In this document: positions 33,060 through 41,865 of the stretch, one piece after another
Layout of the letters: every line of letters starts with the position of its first letter
How positions within the stretch are numbered: position 1 is the first letter of the stretch
Assembly (NCBI RefSeq): GCF_900099965.1
Contig: NZ_FNDJ01000008.1
Coordinates: 310,001 to 374,000 of the forward strand
Source: Nonomuraea jiangxiensis
GTDB taxonomy: Bacteria; Actinomycetota; Actinomycetes; Streptosporangiales; Streptosporangiaceae
Direction: 5' to 3'
DNA: 64,000 nucleotides
Notes under the pieces: model-generated
Told to the model about the DNA's origin: nothing
Database searches by the model: none
The model's input: only the letters and a program-made list of their open reading frames with translations
Position numbers and translations under genes: made by a program

Positions 33060-34163
33060 GTGTCGTACCGCCTGGTACGCCGCAGCCCGCGCCGCCCGCG
33101 GGCAGGTCGGGACTTTACGGAACAGCAGTACCCGCAGAACTTTCACAGCGCCACGATCAACGATCGAGCTGGAGAGCACGTTGCGCTGTTCCACGCTCAG
33201 TACCCGCTGATCGCCTTCGTGGACGACCGACGCTACTGGTACAACGACGGGTTCCAGAACCCACCCGCCTGGGCGGCCTCCCTCAACGACTTCGGCTTCA
33301 CCGTCTTGAGCGCGTCGCTGCTCATGTCACCGCTGACAGAGGCGGACACTGCTGCTCTGTCCGCCGCGGAGTGGAGGCAGATCAAGCTGACAGCTGCCTG
33401 GATGGGGGAGACCGCAGACGAGCTGCTCCTCAAGGAGCACGCCTGGCTGCCCGCACTCGCCCCGGGCCTTCCGCTGCCGGTTCCCGTCCCGCAGCGCCTC
33501 GGCGAGCCTTCCGCTCGGTTTCCGCGCCCCTGGATCGTCACCACCTGGCTGCCGGGCGAGCCCGCCGACCGCGCCCCCGTCACGCGCGGCGCGGAGGCGG
33601 CCGACGCCCTGGCCGCCTTCCTGACCGCACTGCACCAGCCCGCCCCCAATGAGGCGCCCGCCGGCCAGGGCGGCCGCGGAGCGCCGTTGGCCGAGTGCTC
33701 CGGCGGGTTCGCCAGACAGCTCGCTGAGGCCATCGAGAAGGGGCTGATCCCCAACCCGGATGCCGTCCGGGCAGTTTGGGAAGACGCCGCCGCCGCACCC
33801 GCGTGGACAGGCCCCGCGCTCTGGCTCCACGGTGACCTGCATCCGGCCAACGTCCTCACCCAGGACGGCACCATCTGCGGTGTGATCGACTTCGGCGACT
33901 TGTTCGCCGGCGATCCGGCCTTCGACCTCGCCGCCGCCTGGGCCCTGCTGCCAGACGACACCCTCGACCGCTTCCACGCCGCCTACCGACCGGCTCCGGA
34001 CGCCGCGACCCTGCGTCGCGCCCGCGGATGGGCAGTGCTGCGCGCCTTCAGCGGCATGCTCATCGGCGAAGCCGGCGTTCGCGGCCGGCGAGGTGGCAAG
34101 GCCACGTGGGGCCCACCCGCACACGCCGCACTGCGACGCCTCATCGCAACGGCCCATCGCTGA
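33060..34163 (+). CDS. Chimeric gene: unknown actinobacterial domain fused to a truncated aminoglycoside-phosphotransferase-like kinase
   Basis: The N-terminal part (DFTEQQYPQNFHSATINDRA, VALFHAQYPLIAFVDDRRYW, SASLLMSPLTEADTAALSAA) belongs to an uncharacterised actinobacterial protein type and breaks off at EWRQIK. From there an APH-like domain continues without its first lobe: LLLKEHAWLPALAPGLPLPV, the Brenner-like LHGDLHPANVLTQDG and the metal-binding VIDFGDLFAGDP. The nucleotide-binding Gly-rich loop and catalytic Lys region are missing, so kinase activity is doubtful. The start is uncertain; GTG 33060 is tentative. It begins about 120 bases after the two-ended element. Confidence 0.6.
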   Translation: MSYRLVRRSPRRPRAGRDFTEQQYPQNFHSATINDRAGEHVALFHAQYPLIAFVDDRRYWYNDGFQNPPAWAASLNDFGFTVLSASLLMSPLTEADTAALSAAEWRQIKLTAAWMGETADELLLKEHAWLPALAPGLPLPVPVPQRLGEPSARFPRPWIVTTWLPGEPADRAPVTRGAEAADALAAFLTALHQPAPNEAPAGQGGRGAPLAECSGGFARQLAEAIEKGLIPNPDAVRAVWEDAAAAPAWTGPALWLHGDLHPANVLTQDGTICGVIDFGDLFAGDPAFDLAAAWALLPDDTLDRFHAAYRPAPDAATLRRARGWAVLRAFSGMLIGEAGVRGRRGGKATWGPPAHAALRRLIATAHR

Positions 34164-34196
34164 TCGCCTCTTACACGCTCGAATACCTTCGCGCCG

Positions 34197-34225
34197 GACC
34201 CCACCATGCTCGGCATGGTGGGGTC
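34197..34225 (+). terminator. Strong hairpin terminator after the phosphotransferase-like gene
   Basis: A 13-bp perfect stem (GACCCCACCATGC paired with GCATGGTGGGGTC) with a 3-base loop starts 34 bases after the stop. There is no long T run, as is usual for actinomycete terminators. Confidence 0.75.
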
Positions 34226-34666
34226 TACTTGCCTGACGTGCCTGACAGGCCTTCAAGCAGCTGACCAGCTCTTTTGCTTGACTACCCAAGATAACGATCG
34301 CTCCCACGATCCCGGCTGCCTCCGAGGGGTACACGCTCGCTCCCGAGAACGTGAATACTCATTTCGAGATCGCCGATGAGAATTCCCGTTTCCAGTCGGT
34401 ACAGAAGCCGGTTTGGCTGCGCGGCATAGAGTTCGTGTCTCTCATACCTGAACGAATGCGGGACGACCCCCACAGAAGAGGTCCGGAACGAATTCCAGCC
34501 TGCCGGCATCATCGTGTGGCGGGGGCCATGCGCAGCTGGAGGGTCAGCAGACCTGTCTGCGATCTGCGAGGGGGAGTGACGCGATCCCGTGATCCCGGTG
34601 AGCGAGCCGGGAGCGCTCCGAACGGCCTCGACCGGGAGATCATCGACGGGCATGCCGGTCGGCCTG
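34226..34666. other. 441 bases without a supportable gene
   Basis: A minus-strand frame (34282-34653) contains a fairly protein-like end, RLLYRLETGILIGDLEMSIH, but lacks a ribosome-binding site and any recognised family. I leave it unassigned. The stretch separates the terminator from the end of the WYL regulator gene. Confidence 0.45.
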
Positions 34667-35626
34667 TCAGTCGAGGGCTTCGGTATAGCGGCGGGCGAGG
34701 GTGCGGATGTGGGCGACCAGTTCGGGTGGGCCGTCGACGCGGAAGTCCATCATCAGCATGCTGAGGTAGATGGCGATGGTCTCCAGGGCATCGGCGCCGG
34801 TGACGAGGATGCTGGTGTGGGAGTCGACGGCTTCGACGACGCCGACGGCGGGGTTGATGCGGGCGATCACGGTCTCGGCGGGGGCGAGGACGGTGACGCG
34901 GGCATGGACTTTCCAGCCGGTCTGCGCGACTTCGCGCAGGACGAAGGCGACGAGGTCGTCCTCGGGCAGGGAGCGGGCGGCGAAGCGGCGGGACCCGGAC
35001 CGTACGCGCGTCAGGTCGGCGACGGGCAGCGCCCGCCAGGCGTGCGCGCCGAGGTCGTAGGCGACCAGGAACCAGCGGCGGCGCCAGCTGATCAGGCGGT
35101 AGGGCTCGACCTCGGTTTCGGTGTCGGCGCAGGTCGCCAACAGGGTCGCGCCGTCGCGGATCGCGCCCGCGACAACAGTGAGGGTGTCGGCGGACACCGG
35201 GGCGTCCGGTTCCCGGGAGCCGACCGTGGCGGGCCCGACGGCGGTGGCCGATCGCAGGGCGGCTACTTTGCGCTGCAGGCGTTTCGGGAGGATCTGCTGG
35301 AGCTTGGCGAGCGCCCGGGTGAGGCTGGTGTCGATGTCCGCGATCCCGGTGGAGCCGTCCTCGGCCAGACCGACGGCCAGTGCCACGGCCACCGCCTCGT
35401 CGTCGTCGAGCAGCAGCGGGGGCATCTTCGTGCCCTGTCCGAGCCGGTATCCGCCTACCGCGCCGCGCGCGGCGTGCACGGGATAGCCGAGTTCGCGGAG
35501 GCGCTGAATGTCATGCCGCAGTGTGCGTTCGGTGACGCCGAGGCGCTCGGCGAGTTCGCGGCCGGTGGAGGACCGGTCCTGCAGCAGGGACAGCAGGCGC
35601 AGCACTCGGGATGTCGTCGGAGCCAT
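34667..35626 (-). CDS. WYL-domain transcriptional regulator (YafY type)
   Basis: 319 residues. An N-terminal winged helix (TSRVLRLLSLLQDRSSTGRE, LAERLGVTERTLRHDIQRL) is followed by a WYL domain whose core reads EPYRLISWRRRWFLVAYDL. WYL domains sense ligands or nucleic acids. ATG 35626 is used. The divergent gene at 35722 and the inverted repeat at 35649-35671 suggest it controls that gene and itself. Confidence 0.93.
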   Translation of the reverse strand: MAPTTSRVLRLLSLLQDRSSTGRELAERLGVTERTLRHDIQRLRELGYPVHAARGAVGGYRLGQGTKMPPLLLDDDEAVAVALAVGLAEDGSTGIADIDTSLTRALAKLQQILPKRLQRKVAALRSATAVGPATVGSREPDAPVSADTLTVVAGAIRDGATLLATCADTETEVEPYRLISWRRRWFLVAYDLGAHAWRALPVADLTRVRSGSRRFAARSLPEDDLVAFVLREVAQTGWKVHARVTVLAPAETVIARINPAVGVVEAVDSHTSILVTGADALETIAIYLSMLMMDFRVDGPPELVAHIRTLARRYTEALD

Positions 35627-35648
35627 CGTGTTTTCACCCCCGGGAATC

Positions 35649-35671
35649 ATTAGGAACGAAAATAGCCTAAT
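35649..35671. promoter_or_regulatory. Inverted repeat between the WYL regulator and the divergent gene
   Basis: ATTAGG and CCTAAT are perfect inverted arms separated by 11 bases. They lie 23 bases upstream of the regulator ATG and 51 upstream of the divergent ATG, a natural place for the regulator's own site. Confidence 0.45.
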
Positions 35672-35721
35672 AGGCCCATAGCCTGGAGTCGCAAGCAAGG
35701 AAGAGACCGAAAGGCGAGATC

Positions 35722-36340
35722 ATGAACACCACCACCGCCACTGTCACCTCCCTGCGGCCGGTCTGGCGTGCGGTGCTGGCCGCCTCGTACCGGGCGCTGG
35801 AGGCCAGCGTCGCGGGTGTGCGGGACGACCAGTGGGACAACGCCACCCCATGTTCGGAATGGACGGTCACCCAGGTGATCCAGCACGCCGCGGGCGACCA
35901 GCTCGCCTACGCGAAGATGCTCGGCATCGGGAAACGGTCCTGCCTACGACCCCTTCTCGCCTTCCGGCGCTGTCGACGGCACTGCGGCGGAGCTGGTGAA
36001 AGACGCCACCGAGCAGACCGCCGCGGCGTGGGCGACGGTGTCCGACGACACCGAGACCGTCCCGACGCCGCTGCCGCACGGTGACCTGCCCACACCGGTC
36101 GCCGCGGTCATGTGCGCGCTCGACGCCGCTGTGCACGCATGGGACATCGCGACCGCCACGGGGCAACCGTCCCCGCTCGACGACGAGCTCGCGGGCCACC
36201 TGCTCGCCGCCGCGCAGGGAACCGTCGAACCGCTGCGCCAGTGGGGCGCCTACGCTCCCGTGGTCGAGGCCGCTGGCGGGCATTCCTCCACTCCGGTCGC
36301 CGACGACCTGCTCCGCTACCTCGGCCGCACCCCGCGCTGA
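35722..36340 (+). pseudogene. TIGR03086-family (mycothiol-dependent maleylpyruvate-isomerase-like) gene with one frameshift
   Basis: The start ATG leads into RALEASVAGVRDDQWDNATP and CSEWTVTQVIQHAAGDQLAY AKML, the N-terminal helices and metal-site His of the family. After about 35930 the frame must change by one base to continue GPAYDPFSPSGAVDGTAAEL and then ALDAAVHAWDIATATGQPSP, ending DLLRYLGRTPR. Both halves are otherwise well conserved, so this is a single recent frameshift or a sequence error. If intact it would be about 205 residues. Confidence 0.82.
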
Positions 36341-36461
36341 CGACCGATCCACTGGCGCCGCACCGCGTGGTCACCTGCTAAGGATCTTGACCGGCCACCG
36401 GATATCTGAGTTGATCACGAGGTTCCCATCTGCCCATGGTCATGCTCAGAGCGGAGTACAC

Positions 36462-38120
36462 GTGCGCTTCTCACCCTCAAAACGGGCCCGTCGATTAATC
36501 GCCCTCATGGGTTCCATGACCATGACGGCCGGGCTCGTCGTCGCCGCGGCGCCCGCCGGCTCGGCCGCCGACTCGATGACCGACCTCGGTGTTCGCTTCA
36601 GCATCGGCGACCACAGCGAGGTGGTCACGGGAGGAGACAAGGTCTTCGTGACCGCCGGGGACCGCGTCGTGGTCACCGACACCGAAGGCGTGCTGCTCGG
36701 CGCGGTCACCGGTCTCGCAGGCGTGGAAGGTCTCGTGGCGGCACCGGACGGCGCCCACGCGTACGCGGCGCTGCCCGGCTCACACGAGGTCGTGGAGATC
36801 GACGCCGCCGCCCTGGCGGTCACCCGGCGGATCGACTTCACGGCCTACCCGTGCCCGACCGACCTGGCACTGTCCGGGGAGACGTTGTGGACGGCCCATG
36901 GGTGCGAGTGGTTCACCGGCGGTGTCACCCGTCTCGACGTGTCGGCCCCGGCCCCGCAACCGGTCGCGGTCGTGACCGGGCAGGCCACCGCGCCCACGAT
37001 CGCCGCCGCGGGGAACACCCTGCTGCTCGGCGCTCCTGACGCCGCCGCCGTGGCCGACGTCCTGGTGTACGACGTGAGCGCCGGTTCCGCCACGTTGCGC
37101 GGTGAGATCGACGGGGACAGCCCGGCCACGAACTCCCGCCCGGGGCTCGCCATCACCCAGGACGGCTCCACAGCCGTCCTGGCATTTTCGAGCGGGTTCG
37201 AGTCCTGGGACCTCGCGAGCCTGACGAAACTCCGGGACTACGGCAAGGACTCGGGGGTCCTGGGCCAGGTGGGCGGCTTCGCCGTCAGCCCGGACGGCGA
37301 CCACCTCGCAGGCGGCTGGTGGCTGGGGCGAGGCGTCGAACTGTACGACGTGGCCACGGGAGCGATCACGTACACGCAGAAGGTCCCCAGCGGATGGCCG
37401 ACCCCCAAGATCCTGGCCATGGTCATCGCCGGCAACGATGTCTTCAGCGTCCTTTACACCTCCGGCACCACGAACCTGCGCCTGTGGCGGCTGGAGGACG
37501 CCACCCTGCTGCCGTCGGCCGTGACCCTGTCGGCCCCGGAAGGGGCGACGGCGCTGGAACCCCTCACACTGACCGGTCGGCTCACCCTGCCCGAAGGCAT
37601 GGCCCCGGGCCTGCGATCGCTGGCGGTGACCCGCCGTCTCCCGGATGGGACCAGCACGGCGCTCTTCCACGCGAAGACGAGAACGGACGGCACGTTCACC
37701 ATCAGCGACACCCCGCCGACGGCCGGCACGGTCGGCTACGACGTGAGCTGGCGCGGTTCCACCACCGTCCGCGGCAGCACGGCGTCGGTGTCCGTCGACG
37801 TCGTCCGTCAGTCGGCATCGCTCACCCTGACCGGCCGCACGGACCTGGTCATCGGGAACGGGCTCAGAATCTTGGGCACCCTGAAGTTCGGCGATCAGGC
37901 GCCCACCACCGGTCCGTCGGTGACGGTGATCCGTGCGAACCCCGACGGCACCAGCACGGAGCTCGGTACGGTGCAGGTCTCCGAGACCGGGGGCTTCAAG
38001 ATCAGTGATCGGCCCGTCCAGGAGGGCGAGTACATCTACAGTGTGGAGTTCCTCGGCGACGATGTCGCTGCCGGCGCCAGTGACGCCCTGTTCGTCACGG
38101 TGCGGGCTGGGAACGTCTAG
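36462..38120 (+). CDS. Secreted beta-propeller protein with Ig-like repeats
   Basis: 552 residues. A signal peptide (LIALMGSMTMTAGLVVAAAP, cleaved near SAADS) precedes a YVTN/YncE-like propeller (for example GVEGLVAAPDGAHAYAALPG and GGFAVSPDGDHLAGGWWLG) to about residue 350. Two or three beta-sandwich repeats follow (SLAVTRRLPDGTSTALFH and VTVIRANPDGTSTELGTVQ). The GTG at 36462 has a CGGAG site 6 bases upstream. Probably a cell-surface or secreted adhesion or binding protein. Confidence 0.8.
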   Translation: MRFSPSKRARRLIALMGSMTMTAGLVVAAAPAGSAADSMTDLGVRFSIGDHSEVVTGGDKVFVTAGDRVVVTDTEGVLLGAVTGLAGVEGLVAAPDGAHAYAALPGSHEVVEIDAAALAVTRRIDFTAYPCPTDLALSGETLWTAHGCEWFTGGVTRLDVSAPAPQPVAVVTGQATAPTIAAAGNTLLLGAPDAAAVADVLVYDVSAGSATLRGEIDGDSPATNSRPGLAITQDGSTAVLAFSSGFESWDLASLTKLRDYGKDSGVLGQVGGFAVSPDGDHLAGGWWLGRGVELYDVATGAITYTQKVPSGWPTPKILAMVIAGNDVFSVLYTSGTTNLRLWRLEDATLLPSAVTLSAPEGATALEPLTLTGRLTLPEGMAPGLRSLAVTRRLPDGTSTALFHAKTRTDGTFTISDTPPTAGTVGYDVSWRGSTTVRGSTASVSVDVVRQSASLTLTGRTDLVIGNGLRILGTLKFGDQAPTTGPSVTVIRANPDGTSTELGTVQVSETGGFKISDRPVQEGEYIYSVEFLGDDVAAGASDALFVTVRAGNV

Positions 38121-38355
38121 CCGGGTCGAGTGATTGCCACATCCTTCTCCGTGGATGTGGGCGGACGCTGATGTCAGCCCTGCCCGGTCTTTTCGGCGCA
38201 GGGCACCCGGTTCAGTCCGGCTGATCCAATGCGGGCCGGTCGGCATGCGCACTAATCAGCTGCGTCCCGGTAGCGGGGTATCGGTCTGGGCCCCGCCCAC
38301 AGGGCTGGAAGCTAAGATCAGGTTGGCCCGCAGAACGAATGAGAGTGAGCTCAGC

Positions 38356-39189
38356 ATGGCGCGCGCCCTCGCTTTGTCGGTGTTATTGCTCGCCTGCCTG
38401 ACCTCCGGGGGTTGCACCGCCGACACAACTCCGCAAGGAATCGACCGCAGGGCGCTCATCTGGGTGAATGCACTGGCCGTGGCTCGGCCCGATTACCAGG
38501 TGGTGCATGAAGAGCAACTGCTTTCCCGGGCCTACCGGGAGCACCGGGACACCGTTCGCGTCGCGGTGGAACCCAGATGGCCAGGATGGTCGCACTCCGA
38601 GGTGTTCGGGCGGCAGAACCTGGAGTTGCGCCTGACTCCGGACGGCCACGTCAGCATGCCGGTCCTGCGGCACTGGAGGCTCACCGATGCCATCCAGGTT
38701 CCCTTCTCCAGCGCGGAAACCCAGGCCCAGACGACTGAGGAGGCGGTGGCCCGCCTCGAGGAACTCGCACGGGTGGAAGACTTGAAAGTGACGGTAGTGG
38801 TGGGCTTCAAAAAGCCGCTGCAAGAAAGCGAGGTGCGGCAGGTCTGGAAAATGATCCCGGATGTGGGCCTGTTCTCCCCACCCGTCAATAGCGGCGGCCT
38901 GCCGATATCGTGGGACTACTCGGGATACTGTAATGCTCGTGGCCTCGATGACTGCAATCCTGATATCAGGGATTCGCTGACCTCGGTCTTCAGAAGCTGG
39001 ACCGACGAGCTGACAACGGAAGACGGAGCAGCGCTGGCCTCGTTCGGCCTCAACCTCCCCGAGCTGCGAACCAGGGCAGCGCAAGGCCTGTGGTACGGAA
39101 TGATCGGCACCACCTGGCCCGACCATGTGACGACGATTGTCAAGGATCCGCGAGTAAGCGTGGTCGAGATAGCGCAGGTGGCGTTCTAG
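38356..39189 (+). CDS. Putative lipoprotein, function unknown
   Basis: 277 residues. A signal sequence ends in LACLTSGGC with Cys20 as the likely lipidated residue, although the box is weak. The mature protein has mixed alpha/beta sequence (ARLEELARVEDLKVTVVVGF) and a Cys pair in GYCNARGLDDCNPD. No domain recognised. A TTA leucine codon lies in the signal peptide (38383-38385), a potential bldA control point. Confidence 0.65.
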   Translation: MARALALSVLLLACLTSGGCTADTTPQGIDRRALIWVNALAVARPDYQVVHEEQLLSRAYREHRDTVRVAVEPRWPGWSHSEVFGRQNLELRLTPDGHVSMPVLRHWRLTDAIQVPFSSAETQAQTTEEAVARLEELARVEDLKVTVVVGFKKPLQESEVRQVWKMIPDVGLFSPPVNSGGLPISWDYSGYCNARGLDDCNPDIRDSLTSVFRSWTDELTTEDGAALASFGLNLPELRTRAAQGLWYGMIGTTWPDHVTTIVKDPRVSVVEIAQVAF

Positions 39190-39274
39190 CCTCGATCTTC
39201 CGCGCGGCCGGCAGGACGGAGGCGCAGCCGTGACGCGGCGGCCGGAGCGTCGGCCGTGGTCATCGCGACGCCCA

Positions 39275-39553
39275 TCAGGTCGCGAACAGCCGGAAGGTGA
39301 GGCTGATGCGCGGGTTGTTGAAGGGGTGACCGGCACAGCGTGCGGCACGGTCGGCGATGGCCGCGATCCGCGGAGGCATGTCGACGGAGTCGTACCGCTG
39401 GCCGGAGTAGTTGTACGGCACGCCGAAGCTCGCGGTGCGCCGCGCACGCATGCGGTCGTCCCAGGCCATCTCGGTGAGGAGAAAGGTCAGGTCGGCGTCG
39501 CCGTCCGGCAGGACGGTCGTCAGGTGGGTGATGTCGAGGGGAGGCTCGGACAT
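39275..39553 (-). pseudogene. AlkB-like 2OG-Fe(II) oxygenase, truncated
   Basis: About 92 residues from ATG 39553 read DITHLTTVLPDGDADLTFLL, WDDRMRARRTASFGVPYNYS and DMPPRIAAIADRAARCAGHP FNN, typical of the N-terminal half of AlkB-like dioxygenases. The frame then ends after PRISLTFRLFAT. The catalytic His-x-Asp and the 2-oxoglutarate-binding Arg are absent. Most likely a truncated remnant. Confidence 0.6.
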
Positions 39554-39819
39554 GACGTTCTCCATCGCGGTGAATCGAGCCCGGAGACGCACGGCGAGCC
39601 CGGCGTCGCCGGTCGCGCGTGCGGAGGAGCACGACCCGGACTGTACAAGGCACCGGATCATGACCGCCATCGCTTTGAATCTCAAGCTCGCCGGTCGGTC
39701 CGCCAGCATCGGCAGACCGTCACACTGCGGCGACTCAGGGCCCGGTCCGTTGGCGTAATGCGCCGACCTTGCATCGTTATGAGGCGGTGTGTCGGAACGC
39801 CGGTCCGTGGGAGGCACGC

Positions 39820-39970
39820 GTGCCTGTTCTAGGGCCGGTGCATCCCGAGGACCCGCGGAAGGTGGGGCCGTATCGGTGGGACCGGCCGGTGACGTGTTCT
39901 GCCTGGGGGCGGTGCTCACGTTCGCCGCCACCGGGACCGGGCCGTTCGGGAAGGGGCCGTGGCAGGGGCT
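39820..39970 (+). pseudogene. Serine/threonine protein kinase relic with internal deletion
   Basis: One frame reads LGPVHPEDPRKVGPYRW, the N-terminal lead-in of actinomycete PknD-like kinases. The overlapping frame then reads GPAGDVFCLGAVLTFAATGT and GPFGKG, which is subdomain IX. The whole ATP-binding lobe and catalytic loop between them are lost. Confidence 0.7.
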
Positions 39971-40003
39971 AAGGAGGCGGCCGGTGGGCGTGCGGGGCTT
40001 CGG

Positions 40004-40546
40004 TCAGTAGTAGCCGGTGATGACGGCGGAGTTGAAGCCGCGCGTCTGGCCGCTCCGGAAGTCGACCAGTTCGATGCGGCCATACAGCTCGTCGATGTAA
40101 CCGTCGAAGTATCCGTCGTCCTCGTTGAGCTGGGCGAAGGTCGCCACCCGGTCGAACTCGGCCGACAGCCCGCCGTCCCATGCGGCGCTCCAGGTCACCG
40201 GTACGGACACCAGGCCGTTGTCATAGACGGGGTCGTCGCCGAAGATCTTGGCCGAGAACTCCTCACCGGGGTGATCGATGATGGCCTGGGCGTCCGCGCG
40301 GCTCATGGCCACGTCGATGCCGAGGTGGACGGCGATGTTCCCGTCGTCCTGCCGGTCGAGGCTGAAGCAGATCGTGTGGCCCGTGCCGCCCGTGCACGTG
40401 TTCACGGGGGGTGGGTCGGCCGACGCGGGGCCTGCCAGTGCGACGGCGGCCACGAGGACCGCCGAGGTGACGATCAGCATCCGGCCGATGCGGCCGGACC
40501 GCTTCCTCTGGATCGGGGAACGATGGACACGGTGGTCGGCGCCCAT
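40004..40546 (-). CDS. Secreted protein, function unknown
   Basis: 180 residues. An Arg-rich N-terminus, a hydrophobic segment (MLIVTSAVLVAAVALAG) and a cleavage-like ASADPPP form a signal peptide. The mature part begins with a Cys pair (NTCTGGTGHTICF) and contains acidic, aromatic repeats (NEDDGYFDGYIDELYGRIEL). ATG 40546 has AAGGAG 6 bases upstream. No family recognised. It is monocistronic, between the kinase relic and the tRNA-like gene. Confidence 0.65.
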   Translation of the reverse strand: MGADHRVHRSPIQRKRSGRIGRMLIVTSAVLVAAVALAGPASADPPPVNTCTGGTGHTICFSLDRQDDGNIAVHLGIDVAMSRADAQAIIDHPGEEFSAKIFGDDPVYDNGLVSVPVTWSAAWDGGLSAEFDRVATFAQLNEDDGYFDGYIDELYGRIELVDFRSGQTRGFNSAVITGYY

Positions 40547-40670
40547 AGGAGGCTCCTTCAGTCAGGCGGCCCCGAAGCCGCCGATCCGGTCGTCTACCTT
40601 TAGGCGTTCCATTCAGTTCCATCCCGTTCCGGCGACGTGCATCCGCGCCACGACGGGCCCTGAGGCAATG

Positions 40671-40741
40671 TGGACCGACGGGATCTCGAAACCCGAACTC
40701 CTGCTTGCAAGGCAGGTGTGATGCCTTTTCACCATCAGCCC
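40671..40741 (-). tRNA. tRNA-Ala(UGC)-like gene, non-canonical
   Basis: On the minus strand a 71-base cloverleaf can be drawn. The acceptor is GGGCTGA with TCGGTCC (7 bp, including a G3-U70 pair, the alanine identity element). The D stem is GTGA/TCAC with a GG-containing loop. The anticodon stem CCTGC/GCAGG has loop CTTGCAA, giving anticodon TGC. The variable loop has 4 bases. The T loop is TTCGAGA on a stem with one T-T mismatch. The discriminator is A and CCA is not encoded. It differs strongly from the usual actinobacterial tRNA-Ala, so it may be a divergent, element-borne or decaying copy. Confidence 0.6.
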
Positions 40742-40963
40742 TTGGTGTTGCGCTATGGAGTTGTCAGAATTCCCGGCGGGGGAAAGAGAGAAAGGCCGCC
40801 CTGAATCTCCGCCCGGCGTTTCCGTTGTCTCGACGTTAAAGGCCGGCACGGCGGCCGTGCCACTTGTTTATCCGGCGGATGCCGGCGGGCGCGACGGATA
40901 CCGGCGAGCCGGGCCGCGTCATAATCAGTGGACAGCGATCATGTCTCTGGCCATCGTGGGACC

Positions 40964-41710
40964 ATGCGACAGGAAGAGATCTGGGACGTCGAGACGGCCC
41001 AGCGTTATGACACGCCGGGCATCGGCATGTTCGCACCCGAGGTCCTGGGGCCGACGGTGGACCGTCTCGCCGGACTCGCGGGCGGCGGCCGGGCGCTCGA
41101 ATTCGCCATCGGAACCGGCCGGGTGGCCGTACCGCTCAGCGAGCGGGGAGTGCCCGTCACCGGCATCGAGCTGTCCCAGCCGATGATCGACCGGCTGCGG
41201 ACGAAGGCGGACGACGCGAAGATCCCCGTGATCGTCGGTGACATGGCCGCCGCGACGGCCCCGGGGGACTACACGCTCGTCTACCTCGTCTTCAACACGA
41301 TCTCGAACCTGCTCACCCAGGCCGAGCAGGTCGCGTGCTTCCGCAACGCCGCCCGTCACCTCACTCCCGGCGGCAGGTTCGTCATCGAGCTCTGGGTGCC
41401 CGAGCTGCGCAAGCTCCCACCAGGTCAGGAGGCCACGGTCTGGCACTGCGAGCCCGGCTACATCGGCCTGGACACCTACGACGTGCTGCGCCAGCACGTC
41501 GTGTCGCACCACTTCAGGTTCGACGGCGGCAGACGGGCCGAGTTGTCCCGCAGTCCGCACCGCTACATCTGGCCGGCCGAGCTCGACCTCATGGCCCAGC
41601 TGGCCGGGTTCGAGCTGGAGTCCAGGCACGCCGACTGGGACGGGGCCGAGTTCACCGCCGAGTCCCGTTCGCACGTGTCCGTCTACCGCATCCCCCCGAA
41701 CCGCACCTGA
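40964..41710 (+). CDS. SAM-dependent methyltransferase (class I)
   Basis: 248 residues. Motif I ALEFAIGTGRVAVPLSERG and the following acidic TGIELSQPMI bind S-adenosylmethionine. The later segments VIVGDMAAATAPGDYTLVYL, NTISNLLTQ and LTPGGRFVIEL match small-molecule methyltransferases. ATG 40964 begins MRQEEIWDVETAQRYD, a usual lead-in. Substrate unknown; it has no partner genes. Confidence 0.88.
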   Translation: MRQEEIWDVETAQRYDTPGIGMFAPEVLGPTVDRLAGLAGGGRALEFAIGTGRVAVPLSERGVPVTGIELSQPMIDRLRTKADDAKIPVIVGDMAAATAPGDYTLVYLVFNTISNLLTQAEQVACFRNAARHLTPGGRFVIELWVPELRKLPPGQEATVWHCEPGYIGLDTYDVLRQHVVSHHFRFDGGRRAELSRSPHRYIWPAELDLMAQLAGFELESRHADWDGAEFTAESRSHVSVYRIPPNRT

Positions 41711-41865
41711 ACCCCGTGCTCTGAGCAGGCGCCCTGCGGCAGGGTTCGGCAACCGTCGCAATCACGGGCGCGCGTTTGCGACAGGCGCCCAGTGCTCCGC
41801 AGAACGGTCGTTTGTACGGTTCGTCGCATGGCATCCCTTTTAACCGCGTCATCGGCGGCACAGGC

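Noticed and set aside
34282..34653. Minus-strand frame of 123 codons
   Set aside because: Part of it looks protein-like, but there is no start signal, no family, and the N-terminal half has shadow-like composition. I left it unassigned.
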